A stretch of 64,000 bases of DNA, from the NCBI RefSeq assembly GCF_030347965.1, contig NZ_JAQIBD010000002.1, positions 124,001-188,000 on the forward strand, read 5' to 3'. Position numbers and translations under genes: made by a program. Of the stretch, positions 44,607-53,748 are shown piece by piece; positions within the stretch are counted from its first letter, which is position 1; the number at the start of each line of letters is the position of its first letter. Source of the DNA: Sulfurovum zhangzhouensis. GTDB taxonomy: Bacteria > Campylobacterota > Campylobacteria > Campylobacterales > Sulfurovaceae. Under the pieces are notes generated by a model. That model had not been told where the DNA came from. It was given only the letters and a program-made list of their open reading frames with translations, and did no database searches.

Positions 44607-45149
44607 ATGTCATTAACATCCGAAGAAAAATCAATTATATTAAACAGCATTAGAGATATTCCCGATTTCCCAAAACCGGGTATTCTTTTCAAAGACATCA
44701 CTACCCTACTGGGGAATCCACAGGCCTTTGATACGCTAATGAACCATCTTGAAAAACGTTATGAAGGTTATGAACTTGACTACGTTGCAGGTATCGATGC
44801 AAGAGGGTTTATCTTCGGTTCAATTCTTGCAGACAGACTGGGAATCGGTTTTGTCCCGGTACGTAAACAGGGGAAACTTCCTTATACTACTGTAGCAGAG
44901 AAGTACTCTTTGGAGTATGGTTTCGATGAAGTCGAGATACATATCGATGCATTCGGAGAAGAGAAAGGCGCCAAAGTACTCCTTATCGATGACCTCATAG
45001 CAACAGGCGGTACGGCAAAAGCGGCAGCGAATCTCATAGACAAAGTCGGTGCACACTGTGTTGAAGCCTGCTTCATTATGGAACTTGCTTTCCTCAATGG
45101 ACGTGAAGGATTCAATAGTGAAGTATATTCCGTACTTCAAATAGATTGA
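44607..45149 (+). CDS. apt: adenine phosphoribosyltransferase
   Basis: Purine salvage enzyme making AMP from adenine and PRPP. 180 residues, normal size. PRPP loop [17 protein letters not shown] (about 126-142), plus [15 protein letters not shown] near the N-terminus and [14 protein letters not shown] (about 56-69). ACAAGGAG ribosome site. A weak hairpin (GGGTAA/TTACCC, 45166-45187) follows. Confidence 0.95.
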   Translation: MSLTSEEKSIILNSIRDIPDFPKPGILFKDITTLLGNPQAFDTLMNHLEKRYEGYELDYVAGIDARGFIFGSILADRLGIGFVPVRKQGKLPYTTVAEKYSLEYGFDEVEIHIDAFGEEKGAKVLLIDDLIATGGTAKAAANLIDKVGAHCVEACFIMELAFLNGREGFNSEVYSVLQID

Positions 45150-45207
45150 TTTCGAATTCTCATCAGGGTAAGCTAAATTGTTTACCCCTCCCTAAACTCT
45201 CATTAGA

Positions 45208-45213
45208 TATAAT
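45208..45213 (+). promoter_or_regulatory. probable -10 element for trpB
   Basis: GA-TATAAT followed directly by CACC, 29 bases before the trpB ATG. No leader peptide with Trp codons or attenuator is visible in the short leader. Confidence 0.6.
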
Positions 45214-45242
45214 CACCTAACTAAATCACAAGAGTAACAAGA

Positions 45243-46466
45243 ATGAAAAACTATTCAGATATCTATATTCCTAAACCAAGTCCGTATGATCCTGATGAAC
45301 TTGGGCACTTTGGTAAGTTTGGGGGAAGATTTGTACCCGAAACACTTATGCCGGCACTTGAACAGCTTAGACTTGACTATGAAGCAGTACGATTTGACAA
45401 ATCCTTTTGGGAAGAGGTAGATTATTACTACAAAAACTACGTAGGTCGCCCCTCTTCACTCTACTTTGCAGCCAATCTCTCTGAAGAGCTTGGGGCGAAA
45501 GTCTATCTCAAACGTGAAGATCTCAACCATACCGGTGCACATAAGATCAACCACTGTATCGCACAAGCGGTCCTTGCCAAAAGACTTGGAAAGAAAAAGA
45601 TCATTGCAGAAACCGGTGCAGGTCAACACGGTGTTGCTACTGCAACCGTAGCAGCGCTTTTTGGTCTTGAGTGTGAGGTTTTCATGGGAGCCAAAGATGT
45701 AGCGCGTCAAGAACTGAATGTTTTTAGAATGAAACTCCTTGGGGCTAAAGTACATGCTGTACAGTCAGGAAGCCGTACTCTTAAAGATGCAATGAATGAT
45801 GCGATCCGCCACTGGGTGACACATGCTCGTGATACTTACTACCTCATTGGAACAGTTGCAGGACCTCACCCCTACCCAATGATGGTGCGTGATATCCAAT
45901 CCGTGATCGGATGGGAAGCAAGAGCACAGATCCAAACTGCAGAAGGCATACTGCCTGATAAAGTGATCGCATGTATCGGTGGGGGCTCCAATGCATTAGG
46001 TATTTTCAACCACTTTCTGGAAGATGAAAGTGTAGAGTGTATCGGTATCGAAGCAGGCGGCGAAGGGCTTGATTGCAAACATGGATGTTCACTTGAAAAA
46101 GGATTTCCCGGTGTTCTTCACGGACAACTAAGCTATCTTCTTCAGGATGAAGACGGTCAGATCCAGGAAGCCCATTCTATCTCGGCAGGTCTGGACTATC
46201 CAGGTATTGGACCAGAACATGCATATCTCAAAGATGCAGGTGTGGTAAAATATGACCACATCACTGATGATGAAGCAATGGATGCTTTTGTATGGCTCTC
46301 ACGCGCAGAAGGTATCATCCCTGCATTTGAGAGTTCCCATGCGGTTGCATATCTTAAAAAACTGAATCCTGAAGAGATCAAAGGCAAAACGATCCTTGTC
46401 AACCTCTCAGGACGCGGGGACAAAGATATGATACAAGCACAAGAGATTTTAAAAGATAAAATATAG
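45243..46466 (+). CDS. trpB: tryptophan synthase beta chain
   Basis: PLP enzyme joining indole and serine to make tryptophan. 407 residues. The PLP Lys is in [14 protein letters not shown] (about 97-110). The phosphate-binding loop is [10 protein letters not shown] (about 243-252). No trpA or other trp gene is adjacent; pepA follows 8 bases later. It is a TrpB1-type sequence, so TrpA is expected elsewhere in the genome. Confidence 0.95.
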   Translation: MKNYSDIYIPKPSPYDPDELGHFGKFGGRFVPETLMPALEQLRLDYEAVRFDKSFWEEVDYYYKNYVGRPSSLYFAANLSEELGAKVYLKREDLNHTGAHKINHCIAQAVLAKRLGKKKIIAETGAGQHGVATATVAALFGLECEVFMGAKDVARQELNVFRMKLLGAKVHAVQSGSRTLKDAMNDAIRHWVTHARDTYYLIGTVAGPHPYPMMVRDIQSVIGWEARAQIQTAEGILPDKVIACIGGGSNALGIFNHFLEDESVECIGIEAGGEGLDCKHGCSLEKGFPGVLHGQLSYLLQDEDGQIQEAHSISAGLDYPGIGPEHAYLKDAGVVKYDHITDDEAMDAFVWLSRAEGIIPAFESSHAVAYLKKLNPEEIKGKTILVNLSGRGDKDMIQAQEILKDKI

Positions 46467-46474
46467 GATAGTAC

Positions 46475-47932
46475 ATGTATTTCAATATCACAACAGACAA
46501 GATTAAAGATATCAGTGCTGATTTAGAACTCATTATCGTTGCTGAGAAGAATCAGGAACATGACTTTATCGCTGACCCTAAACTACTTAAAAAAGCAGGA
46601 TTTAAAGGCGGTCAGGATGAACTATGTCTTCTTATTGAAAAAGGCAGGCTCTATGTAGGTGTCGAGACACTTACAGCAGAATGTATCAGACCGGCTGTAG
46701 CTACAGCATTACGTTCGCTTATCGGGAACAAAAGCTACAAGTCTCTCAAAGTTGCTACTTATTTGAGTGATGCATCAACAGCATCTTTAGAAGCAATGGT
46801 TGAAGGGATTGTACTTGGAAGCTACAGTTTCAACAGATACAAAAGCGATAAACAAAAAATATCTATCAAAAATGTAGAGATCTCACTAGAAAGTTATAAT
46901 GAGTATCAGCTTGATGCTGAGAACGCTATCAAAGCCGTACACCAGGCAGAGATCCTTGCCAATGCGACCAACTTCACCAGAGATATCGTCAACACTACAC
47001 CTGATGACTGTTATCCTGCTGTAATGGCTGATATCGCTATTGCTCTTGCTAAAGACAATGAGATGGATATCAATATCCTCAAGACAAAAGAGATGAGAAA
47101 AGAGAAGATGGAGACACTTCTTGCTGTAGCTAGAGCAAGTCGTCATAGACCGCGTGTTATCCACCTCTCTCACAAACCCAAAAATCCTAAAGCAGTCATT
47201 ACCGTTGTAGGGAAAGGGTTGACTTATGATTCAGGTGGTCTTAGCCTTAAACCTGCAGACTATATGGTTACGATGAAGTCAGACAAAAGCGGTGGATCAG
47301 CTGTGCTTGGTATCATGAAAGCGGTATCTGAACTCAATCTCAATGTAGAAGTACACGGCTTTGTAGGCGCAGTGGAAAATATGATCGGTGGAGATGCGTA
47401 TAAACCGGATGACGTGCTTACTGCGAAAAACGGTAAAACAATTGAAGTACGTAATACCGATGCTGAGGGTAGACTGGTTCTAGCGGATACGCTTTGTTAT
47501 GCACAACAAGAGGTGAAAGCAGACTACATTTTTGACTTTGCTACACTCACCGGTGCTTGTGTGGTAGGTGTAGGTAACTATACTTCAGGAGTTATGGGAA
47601 ATGCAGACCTTCCAAAAGATATGATCATTGAGGCTGCTAAAAACTCCGGTGAATTGGCTACCAAACTTGACTTCAACCGCTACCTGAAAAAGACACTCAA
47701 ATCAGAGATTGCCGATATCTGTAACATCTCTAATACAAGATACGGCGGTGCTATCACTGCAGGTCAGTTCCTTTCAGAATTCATCGATGAAAACCACAAG
47801 GAAAAGTGGGCACACATCGATATCGCTGGTCCTGCCTTTGTTGAACAAGCATGGGGAGAAAACCCTCATGGTGCAAGCGGTGCGGGTGTTCGTATGATGA
47901 TAAAATTGCTTGAGAAACTGGCAAAAGCGTAG
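46475..47932 (+). CDS. pepA: leucyl aminopeptidase (PepA, M17)
   Basis: Di-metal aminopeptidase of 485 residues. The M17 signature NTDAEGRLVLAD is at about residues 328-339. Metal-binding GKGLTYDSGGLSLKP (about 246-260) and the catalytic Lys region MKSDKSGGSAV follow the expected order. Cytosolic peptide turnover; some family members also bind DNA. It is 8 bases after trpB and 3 bases before the hemerythrin gene, so it is part of that operon. Confidence 0.94.
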   Translation: MYFNITTDKIKDISADLELIIVAEKNQEHDFIADPKLLKKAGFKGGQDELCLLIEKGRLYVGVETLTAECIRPAVATALRSLIGNKSYKSLKVATYLSDASTASLEAMVEGIVLGSYSFNRYKSDKQKISIKNVEISLESYNEYQLDAENAIKAVHQAEILANATNFTRDIVNTTPDDCYPAVMADIAIALAKDNEMDINILKTKEMRKEKMETLLAVARASRHRPRVIHLSHKPKNPKAVITVVGKGLTYDSGGLSLKPADYMVTMKSDKSGGSAVLGIMKAVSELNLNVEVHGFVGAVENMIGGDAYKPDDVLTAKNGKTIEVRNTDAEGRLVLADTLCYAQQEVKADYIFDFATLTGACVVGVGNYTSGVMGNADLPKDMIIEAAKNSGELATKLDFNRYLKKTLKSEIADICNISNTRYGGAITAGQFLSEFIDENHKEKWAHIDIAGPAFVEQAWGENPHGASGAGVRMMIKLLEKLAKA

Positions 47933-47935
47933 CAT

Positions 47936-48373
47936 ATGCTTCTAGACACAGATGCACTTCCTTCTGTAGATATGTCGTTTATGAACGAAGTACACAAGGA
48001 AGAAGTGCATATCATCAACCATCTTTTTACGGCACTTTTAGCCTATGAGAATGCACCTTCACTAGATAATGCACTAGTAATAGATGCATTGTTTGAAAAA
48101 TGGTATAAGCATACAGTCTCGCACTTTGAAGGGGAAGAAGTAAAGATGAGAGAAAGCGGTTTTCCTCCTTATGCAATGCATAAAGGAGAACATGACAGAG
48201 TACTTGGAGAAATACGTGATCTGTTGGAAAAATGGAAAGAAAGCAGAGAACCAAAGCCTCTTAAGATCTACATGATCGAAGTTCTACCTAGCTGGCTTTT
48301 GAATCATATACAGACTATGGATACGGTTACAGCCAGGTTTCTCAAGACAGGCATAAGTCCGTGTAATATATAA
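47936..48373 (+). CDS. bacteriohemerythrin-like protein
   Basis: A 145-residue four-helix protein with the di-iron pattern: His in EVHIINHLF, HTVSHFEGEE (about 60-69), HKGEHDRV (about 81-88) and a late HIQTMD (about 122-127). It binds O2 or buffers iron, a role useful in a microaerobe. It begins 3 bases after the pepA stop. Single-domain, no methyl-accepting or signalling part. Confidence 0.9.
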   Translation: MLLDTDALPSVDMSFMNEVHKEEVHIINHLFTALLAYENAPSLDNALVIDALFEKWYKHTVSHFEGEEVKMRESGFPPYAMHKGEHDRVLGEIRDLLEKWKESREPKPLKIYMIEVLPSWLLNHIQTMDTVTARFLKTGISPCNI

Positions 48374-48442
48374 TAAGCACAAATAAAGTATGACCAAATA
48401 CTATAATGACTATGATTTATAAAAATTCGGGAAGGGGATTTG

Positions 48443-49513
48443 ATGCATCCATCAAATACATCATCTTTACTTGATCTCGTTATTGTTGTTTCTATTTTAT
48501 TGCTTTTTTTAGCAATATATCTCTATGTCTCCTCAAAGAACAAGAGGAACTATACTCAAACAGAAACACCATTATCCACATCAGCACAGATGAAAACCTA
48601 TGTAGATAAAACAAACATTACCCCTTCTGCATATAATGAGATATCCGTTAAATATCCTCTATCTACTCTACCAACAACTGAAAAAACTCTTCCTTACACT
48701 ACCAATAAGCCATTTGAGGAAACACCGAATATCACCGTGGATGACTTCTATAATTTTAAAGGTGCGAGACTCCTACTTGTTGAAGATAATAAGATCAATC
48801 AAAAGATCTTTCAGAGTGTACTGCAAAAATCCGGGATCCTGATTACAATAGCCAACAATGGACAGGAAGCACTAAACTACCTCTATACTCCGGATAGAGA
48901 ATTTGATCTTGTGTTAATGGATATAAGTATGCCTGAAATGGATGGCTATACCTGTACTGAAAAGATCCGGGCAAATCACCACTTTGATAAACTGCCGATC
49001 ATCACTTTAACAGCATTTGCAATGGGCAAAGAGATAGAACGTATGTATGCACTCGGTGCAAATGGCTATATAACAAAACCTTTACACATTGGACAGCTTT
49101 ATACCGTATTTACAACCTATTTGGGCCATATACAAAGACCGGTTTCTACACTTTCAGCACTTAAAATGAAAGGATTGGATATTGAGGCAGGTATCGCAAT
49201 GTATGAAGGGGATGAAGAACTTTATAAACAGATGCTCAGAGAGTTTATCGTTTTATATGGAAGTCTTATCAAACAGATGCCAAAATGGATTGAAGAAAAA
49301 GATTATGATAAAGTCAAACTCAATATTGTCAAGATCGGTTCGAAGCTCCATTCTCTAGGGGCATATGAACTGGAAGAAGCCGTCGCAAGAATGAAAAAGT
49401 TTTTTATTTACGGTACCGAACATCGTATTGAAGAGTTCAAGGATGTATTTCCGGAAAAACTTAACAGACTTATCATTGCGATGAGACTCTATCTTCAAGG
49501 TGAGATTCTTTAA
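48443..49513 (+). CDS. membrane-anchored REC protein with degenerate HPt domain
   Basis: About 356 residues. An N-terminal transmembrane helix (about 8-27), a ~75-residue Thr/Pro-rich linker, then a receiver domain with LLVEDNKINQ, phospho-acceptor Asp in LVLMDISMPEMDG, and the Lys in YITKPL. The C-terminal ~100 residues look like an HPt four-helix bundle. Where the phospho-His motif HxLKG-x6-GA would be, it reads VKIGSKLHSLGA (about 296-307), so the His appears to be missing. No kinase is adjacent. Start ATG chosen over a TTG 3 bases upstream because of spacing from GGAAGGGG. Confidence 0.8.
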   Translation: MHPSNTSSLLDLVIVVSILLLFLAIYLYVSSKNKRNYTQTETPLSTSAQMKTYVDKTNITPSAYNEISVKYPLSTLPTTEKTLPYTTNKPFEETPNITVDDFYNFKGARLLLVEDNKINQKIFQSVLQKSGILITIANNGQEALNYLYTPDREFDLVLMDISMPEMDGYTCTEKIRANHHFDKLPIITLTAFAMGKEIERMYALGANGYITKPLHIGQLYTVFTTYLGHIQRPVSTLSALKMKGLDIEAGIAMYEGDEELYKQMLREFIVLYGSLIKQMPKWIEEKDYDKVKLNIVKIGSKLHSLGAYELEEAVARMKKFFIYGTEHRIEEFKDVFPEKLNRLIIAMRLYLQGEIL

Positions 49514-49594
49514 AGAGTAATCCTGAATCATAGATATATGCTCTTGTGTTGCATTGTTATTGACAACTTAACCCCCTCTTCACCAATTTTTAGC

Positions 49595-49600
49595 TAAAAT
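49595..49600 (+). promoter_or_regulatory. probable -10 element for ychF
   Basis: GC-TAAAAT followed by CACATCC, 35 bases before the ychF ATG at 49636; AAGGA ribosome site in between. Confidence 0.5.
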
Positions 49601-49635
49601 CACATCCATTAAATCATAGTATCATAAGGAATATC

Positions 49636-50739
49636 ATGGGACTAGGCATAGGACTTGTAGGATTACCGAATGTCGGGAAATCCACCACTTTTAACGCACT
49701 GACAAAAGCACAAAATGCTGAGAGTGCGAACTACCCTTTCTGTACAATCGAACCAAATAAGGCGGTTGTTCCAGTACCAGACAAAAGACTTGATGAACTT
49801 GCAAAGATCGTTAACCCGGAGCGTCTCCAACACTCTACACTCGACTTTGTAGACATTGCAGGACTTGTAAAAGGGGCAAGCAAAGGTGAAGGGCTTGGAA
49901 ACAAATTCCTCTCAAATATCCGTGAAACTGAAGTGATCCTCGAGATCGTAAGATGTTTTGAGGATGAAAATATCACACATACAGAAGGGAGTATCGATCC
50001 TATCAGAGATATCGAGATCATTGAGCAGGAGCTTCTACTTGCAGATATGGATTCATTACAAAAGCGTATCGATAGCCTTAAGAAAAAAGCAAAAGGTAAT
50101 GACAGGGATGCTAAAGCCCAACTTGAGATCGCAGAAGAGCTCATGGAGTTTATTGCAGATGGTAACCCTGTATCAAGCTTTGAAAAAATAGATGAGGATA
50201 GTTTTAAAGCAATGAACAAAGATCTCAGACTCCTTACAAGCAAAGAGATCATGTATGGTGCGAATGTGGACGAAGACGGACTTGCAGAAGACAACGAGTA
50301 TGTTAAAGCTGTCAAAGAGTATGCTGCAGAACGCAATAGAGAGGTCATCAAACTCTGTGCAAAAGTAGAAGAAGAAATGGTAGATTTCGATGAGGAAGAA
50401 AAAGCTGAAATGCTTGGATCTTTGGGTGTTGAGGAATCAGGACTTGATCAGATCATCCGTAAAGGATTTGATAAACTTGGGCTCATGAGCTACTTCACAG
50501 CAGGTGTTAAAGAAGTACGTGCGTGGACGATACGCAAAGGTACGACTGCTCCAAAAGCAGCAGCAGTCATCCACAACGACTTCGAAAAAGGTTTTATCCG
50601 TGCAGAAGTTATCAGTTATGAAGACTATATCGCGTGTGGCGGAGAACAAAAAGCAAAAGAAGCCGGTAAAAACAGACTGGAAGGGAAAGAGTACATCGTT
50701 CAAGACGGCGATGTAATGCACTTCAGATTCAATGTTTGA
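49636..50739 (+). CDS. ychF: YchF/Ola1-type translation-associated ATPase
   Basis: P-loop NTPase of 367 residues in the Obg-related family that prefers ATP and binds ribosomes. G1 is GLPNVGKST (about 7-15), G3 is DFVDIAGLVKGAS (about 70-82), and a C-terminal TGS domain runs to VQDGDVMHFRFNV. A coiled coil (about 125-165) lies in between, as usual. A long opposite-strand ORF over this gene is an artefact of codon bias. Confidence 0.96.
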   Translation: MGLGIGLVGLPNVGKSTTFNALTKAQNAESANYPFCTIEPNKAVVPVPDKRLDELAKIVNPERLQHSTLDFVDIAGLVKGASKGEGLGNKFLSNIRETEVILEIVRCFEDENITHTEGSIDPIRDIEIIEQELLLADMDSLQKRIDSLKKKAKGNDRDAKAQLEIAEELMEFIADGNPVSSFEKIDEDSFKAMNKDLRLLTSKEIMYGANVDEDGLAEDNEYVKAVKEYAAERNREVIKLCAKVEEEMVDFDEEEKAEMLGSLGVEESGLDQIIRKGFDKLGLMSYFTAGVKEVRAWTIRKGTTAPKAAAVIHNDFEKGFIRAEVISYEDYIACGGEQKAKEAGKNRLEGKEYIVQDGDVMHFRFNV

Positions 50740-50770
50740 TGCAAACTGAGTAAATTAGCAAAGGAATGAG

Positions 50771-51232
50771 ATGAAAAAATTGGTTTTGACAGCTTTAGTA
50801 CTATTCGGTCTGGTAGGATGCGGCAGTAACAAGGGTGCTTTTATCGAGGAGGTACCTAGCCAAAATGATGCACCTACTGCTATCGCCAAACTAAAGAAGA
50901 TTCTCAAAGACAGAGGACTCACTCACTTTGCAACTATTGATCACTCCGAAAATGCCAAGAGTGTTAACATGGCACTCAAACAAAACACAGTAGTAATGTT
51001 TGGAAATCCTCTTACAGGTACTGTACTGATGCAGTGTAATCCTTCTATGGGTATGGACCTTCCTTTGAAACTGCTTTTTACCACAAGCTATGAAGGACAG
51101 ACGACCATCTCATACACCAATCCGGAATACTGGTCTTTGAAACATAACATCAGAGATAAAAACTGCTTGAAGCTCATTAATGAACTAGCAAGCGGTATGC
51201 GTGACCTAGCGCAAGAAGTAGCCAAAAAGTAG
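50771..51232 (+). CDS. DUF302 lipoprotein
   Basis: A 153-residue protein with signal peptide and lipobox (GLVGCGS, Cys about residue 17). The mature part is a DUF302 domain: LKKILKDRGLTHFATIDHS followed by VVMFGNPLTGTVLMQCNP (in parts). DUF302 proteins are small ferredoxin-like domains of unclear role, often secreted in sulfur oxidisers. AAAGGAATGAG ribosome site. A DUF1456 gene follows 4 bases later. Confidence 0.85.
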   Translation: MKKLVLTALVLFGLVGCGSNKGAFIEEVPSQNDAPTAIAKLKKILKDRGLTHFATIDHSENAKSVNMALKQNTVVMFGNPLTGTVLMQCNPSMGMDLPLKLLFTTSYEGQTTISYTNPEYWSLKHNIRDKNCLKLINELASGMRDLAQEVAKK

Positions 51233-51236
51233 TCTC

Positions 51237-51719
51237 ATGATATTAACAACTAATGACATCCTCTATAGGATTAAAAAAGCACTCCATTTAAGTAATGAAG
51301 AAATGATCAAAGCTTATGCTTTGGAGGAGTATGAAATGACTCCTGAACATCTAGAAAGCTTACTCAAACGCCGTCAGGACAAAGGGTTTGAACAATGCAG
51401 CTATGAAGAGTTAGGTGTCTTTTTGGATGGGCTTGTCACACTCAAGCGTGGCCCTGCTCCTAAAAAGAAAGATGAAGATGAAGCTGTGGAACTCACCAAC
51501 AATCTCATCCTCAAAAAACTCCGTGTAGCTTTAAACCTCAAAGAGCACGAACTTCAGATGCTCTTTGCCCTGGTTGATGTGGAATTGAGCAAACAGCAGC
51601 TCTCAGCTCTTTTCCGTAAGGAAGACCATAAAAATTTCAAACCCTGCTCTGATGAACTTCTAGATACTTTTTTAGAAGGCTTGGATGAGTTTTACTTCGA
51701 AGGGGGAGAAGAGTACTGA
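51237..51719 (+). CDS. DUF1456-family protein (YehS-like)
   Basis: A 160-residue cytosolic protein made of two DUF1456 repeats: TTNDILYRIKKALHLSNEEM (about 4-23) and NNLILKKLRVALNLKEHELQ (about 86-105), each followed by a KRRQDKGFEQCS / RKEDHKNFKPCS-type segment. The internal duplication is clear. Function unknown. It begins 4 bases after the DUF302 stop, so the two are co-transcribed. Confidence 0.85.
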   Translation: MILTTNDILYRIKKALHLSNEEMIKAYALEEYEMTPEHLESLLKRRQDKGFEQCSYEELGVFLDGLVTLKRGPAPKKKDEDEAVELTNNLILKKLRVALNLKEHELQMLFALVDVELSKQQLSALFRKEDHKNFKPCSDELLDTFLEGLDEFYFEGGEEY

Positions 51720-51752
51720 GACACTGCTCTTCTCAAAGTTTTACTCTCTTGT

Positions 51753-51779
51753 CTTGCAAGCTGGCGCTTTGGGACGAGG
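51753..51779 (-). repeat. REP-like palindrome E
   Basis: Read on the minus strand it gives CTCGTCCCAAAGCGCCAGC followed by TTGCAAG, matching the CTCGTCCCCAAGCTC-AGCTTGC form at 52783-52808. It sits 75 bases from the end of the GC-rich budA gene. Confidence 0.5.
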
Positions 51780-51853
51780 AAAACCCACGAGCAACTTTTT
51801 GATCGCTCATTTTAAACGTTAAGTGCGCAAGGTAATCGCTCCGATCATACAGC

Positions 51854-52576
51854 TTATTTTTCCGCTTTTTCCAGTGCGGCCGTTTTGTCCTGAGAAAAGT
51901 CTCGGGTTAGGTAGTCTCGGGTCATCGGCAGTGAAAGTTCGAGAGCATGGATAACCTGGACCTCTACGGTTACCGCTACAGGGCAGCATGAGAGCAAGTG
52001 GCCGCCGCGGCGACGGTCATTTGTGAGAAAGTGCAGGTGCACGCCCGGCACGTTGAGCGAGGCCATGAACGCAGGGGTAAAAAATCCGACTAGGCACCCC
52101 TCTATATTCTTAAAGTCGAAGGTATGCTGTTCGTGCGCCGCTTCGTCGAGCGGACGGTAGTTGTGCTGTTTGGGGACGGAGCGTGCCCGGACGTGGCTGA
52201 AACTGCCCGTAACGCGGATGGCATAGAAGAGATTGGGTGAATAGAACAGGCTTTCGAGGCGTTTCTGGAAAGTCTCGTAATCCATCGCTTCGTCGAAAGT
52301 CGTCGAAAAGGTCGGTTCAAAAAAGGTGACGACCGCGAAAGGAGTGTGCATCTCCTCACTCACCTCATGTGCCTCACCGTCAACAGTGATCTGGTAGATC
52401 TTGCCACCGAGCATCACCATCTCACCATCGAGGTCGTCAAAGGTTCCCAGGCCAAAGTCGCCGTGGCGTTTGACCTCGGTAAAAGGAATGTTCTCTTCGT
52501 ACAGTCCCTCCACTAAGGCATTGACTGGTGCGCAGAGATAAAGCGGGCGAGTTGAGACGGTTCGCTTGGCAGGCAT
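51854..52576 (-). CDS. budA: alpha-acetolactate decarboxylase
   Basis: Converts acetolactate to acetoin and CO2. About 240 residues. Motifs: FGLGTFDDLDGEMVMLGG (about 40-57), the zinc-site region PGVHLHFLTNDRRRGGH with HxH and a third His, and NLFYAIRVTGSFSHV. The ATG at 52576 follows AAAAAGGA by 8 bases. Its DNA is much richer in GC than any neighbour (long G/C-rich blocks such as 51990-52070), a sign of recent transfer. REP-like palindromes lie on both sides. No acetolactate synthase gene is adjacent. Confidence 0.9.
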   Translation of the reverse strand: MPAKRTVSTRPLYLCAPVNALVEGLYEENIPFTEVKRHGDFGLGTFDDLDGEMVMLGGKIYQITVDGEAHEVSEEMHTPFAVVTFFEPTFSTTFDEAMDYETFQKRLESLFYSPNLFYAIRVTGSFSHVRARSVPKQHNYRPLDEAAHEQHTFDFKNIEGCLVGFFTPAFMASLNVPGVHLHFLTNDRRRGGHLLSCCPVAVTVEVQVIHALELSLPMTRDYLTRDFSQDKTAALEKAEK

Positions 52577-52828
52577 TGTAATTCCTTTTTCAAATGCTGT
52601 TGTCAGTTCCTCATTATACCACAGTAGTGTTATCCGAACAAAAATATTCAACTATCGACTATTCCCTTATCCCCATCGTTCCCGATGAGGATACATACCC
52701 CAAATCAAAGCAAGATATCATAGACAAATGGGGAAAAGCCACTATAAATTTTCTCTATATAACAAGCTAAGTGATACCCTCTCTCGTCCCCAAGCTCTAG
52801 CTTGCAGTTAAGGAAAAAATTTATCAAA
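52577..52828 (+). repeat. REP-like pair C in the budA-znuA gap
   Basis: First palindrome: CCCCATC (52671-52677) and GATGAGG (52684-52690) around GTTCCC, followed by ATACATACCCC. Second: CAAGCT-CT-AGCTTG (52791-52804) preceded by CTCTCGTCCC. This is the same two-palindrome layout as copy A at 19.9 kb. No ORF lies in this 305-base gap. Confidence 0.6.
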
Positions 52829-52847
52829 AATCATTATCACTATTATC
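52829..52847. promoter_or_regulatory. Fur/Zur-like box before znuA
   Basis: Read on the minus strand the 19 bases are GATAATAGTGATAATGATT, similar in layout to the GATAAT-GATAAT-type Fur consensus. It lies about 20 bases ahead of the znuA -10 box, so a bound repressor would block the promoter. Zinc or iron control is inferred from the target gene. Confidence 0.4.
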
Positions 52848-52868
52848 TACCACTGCAAGACATTTCGC

Positions 52869-52874
52869 TATAAT
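52869..52874 (+). promoter_or_regulatory. -10 element placed for a leaderless znuA mRNA
   Basis: GC-TATAAT ends 7 bases before the znuA ATG at 52882; the bases between are ACCACCT, with no Shine-Dalgarno. Transcription would start at or next to the A of ATG. Confidence 0.5.
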
Positions 52875-52881
52875 ACCACCT

Positions 52882-53745
52882 ATGAAAAAACTACTTCTAT
52901 TTATACTGGTAAGCACTTACCTGTCTGCAAATATCAAAACTGTTGTAAGTATCCTGCCTGAAAAAACTTTTGTTGAAGCTATTGGTGGAGAAAAGGTGGA
53001 CATTGCTCTTATGGTAATGCCTGGTAACTCCCCTCATACCTATGAACCCAAACCTTCTCAAATGAAAGAGATCACCAAAGCCGATATTTACTTTAAGATC
53101 GGTGTAGAATTTGAACATGTATGGCTGGAGAAATTCAGCAATCTAAATGCCGGTATGAAGATCGTAGATCTTTCAGAAAGTATTGAGAAGCTTCCAATGC
53201 TAGCTCATGATCACCATGATGAGCATGACATGCATGAAGATGATGAGCATGAAGACCATGATAGCCTTGATCCGCATATCTGGACGGATCCAAAAAATGT
53301 ATTGATTATCGCAAATAACATTTATAACGCACTCAGTAAAGAAGACCCTGAAAATGCATCTTACTACAAGAAAAACCTTGAGGTGTTCACTACACATGTA
53401 AAACAAACAGATGAGTCGATCAAAAAGATACTTATCAATACTCCTGAACATGCTGCATTCATGGTCTTTCACCCTGCATGGGGGTATTTTGCTAAAGCCT
53501 ATGGTTTAGAAGAACTTCCAGTAGAGGTTGAAGGTAAGGCACCAAAACCTCAAGAGCTTATGCATCTTATAGAGGAAGCAAAACAAAATAAAGTCAAAGC
53601 GATCTTTACTCAACCAGAGTTCTCTGATGCGACAGCCAAACTGATCTCAGAAGAACTGGGTATCAAAGTGATCAAGGTTTCTCCACTTGCACCAGACTGG
53701 TCACAAAATCTGATCAACTTAGCTAACGCTATTGCAGGAAAGTAA
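52882..53745 (+). CDS. znuA: zinc ABC transporter substrate-binding protein (ZnuA)
   Basis: Periplasmic metal-binding protein of 287 residues with a short signal peptide (LLLFILVSTYLSA). The His/Asp/Glu-rich loop HDHHDEHDMHEDDEHEDHD (about 112-130) is the hallmark of zinc-type cluster A-I proteins. Likely ligand His residues are in NSPHTYEPKPS, SLDPHIWTDP and FHPAWGYFA. It heads znuA-znuC-znuB, with only 3 bases to znuC. The mRNA may be leaderless. Confidence 0.93.
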   Translation: MKKLLLFILVSTYLSANIKTVVSILPEKTFVEAIGGEKVDIALMVMPGNSPHTYEPKPSQMKEITKADIYFKIGVEFEHVWLEKFSNLNAGMKIVDLSESIEKLPMLAHDHHDEHDMHEDDEHEDHDSLDPHIWTDPKNVLIIANNIYNALSKEDPENASYYKKNLEVFTTHVKQTDESIKKILINTPEHAAFMVFHPAWGYFAKAYGLEELPVEVEGKAPKPQELMHLIEEAKQNKVKAIFTQPEFSDATAKLISEELGIKVIKVSPLAPDWSQNLINLANAIAGK

Positions 53746-53748
53746 ACC

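Noticed and set aside
49731-50351. Long opposite-strand ORF over ychF
   Set aside because: Its Ser/Leu-rich translation is the mirror of ychF codon use; it has no ribosome site and ychF is certain.
51854-52576. budA as part of an acetoin or branched-chain operon
   Set aside because: No acetolactate synthase, regulator or acetoin gene is adjacent; neighbours are unrelated and differ in base composition.
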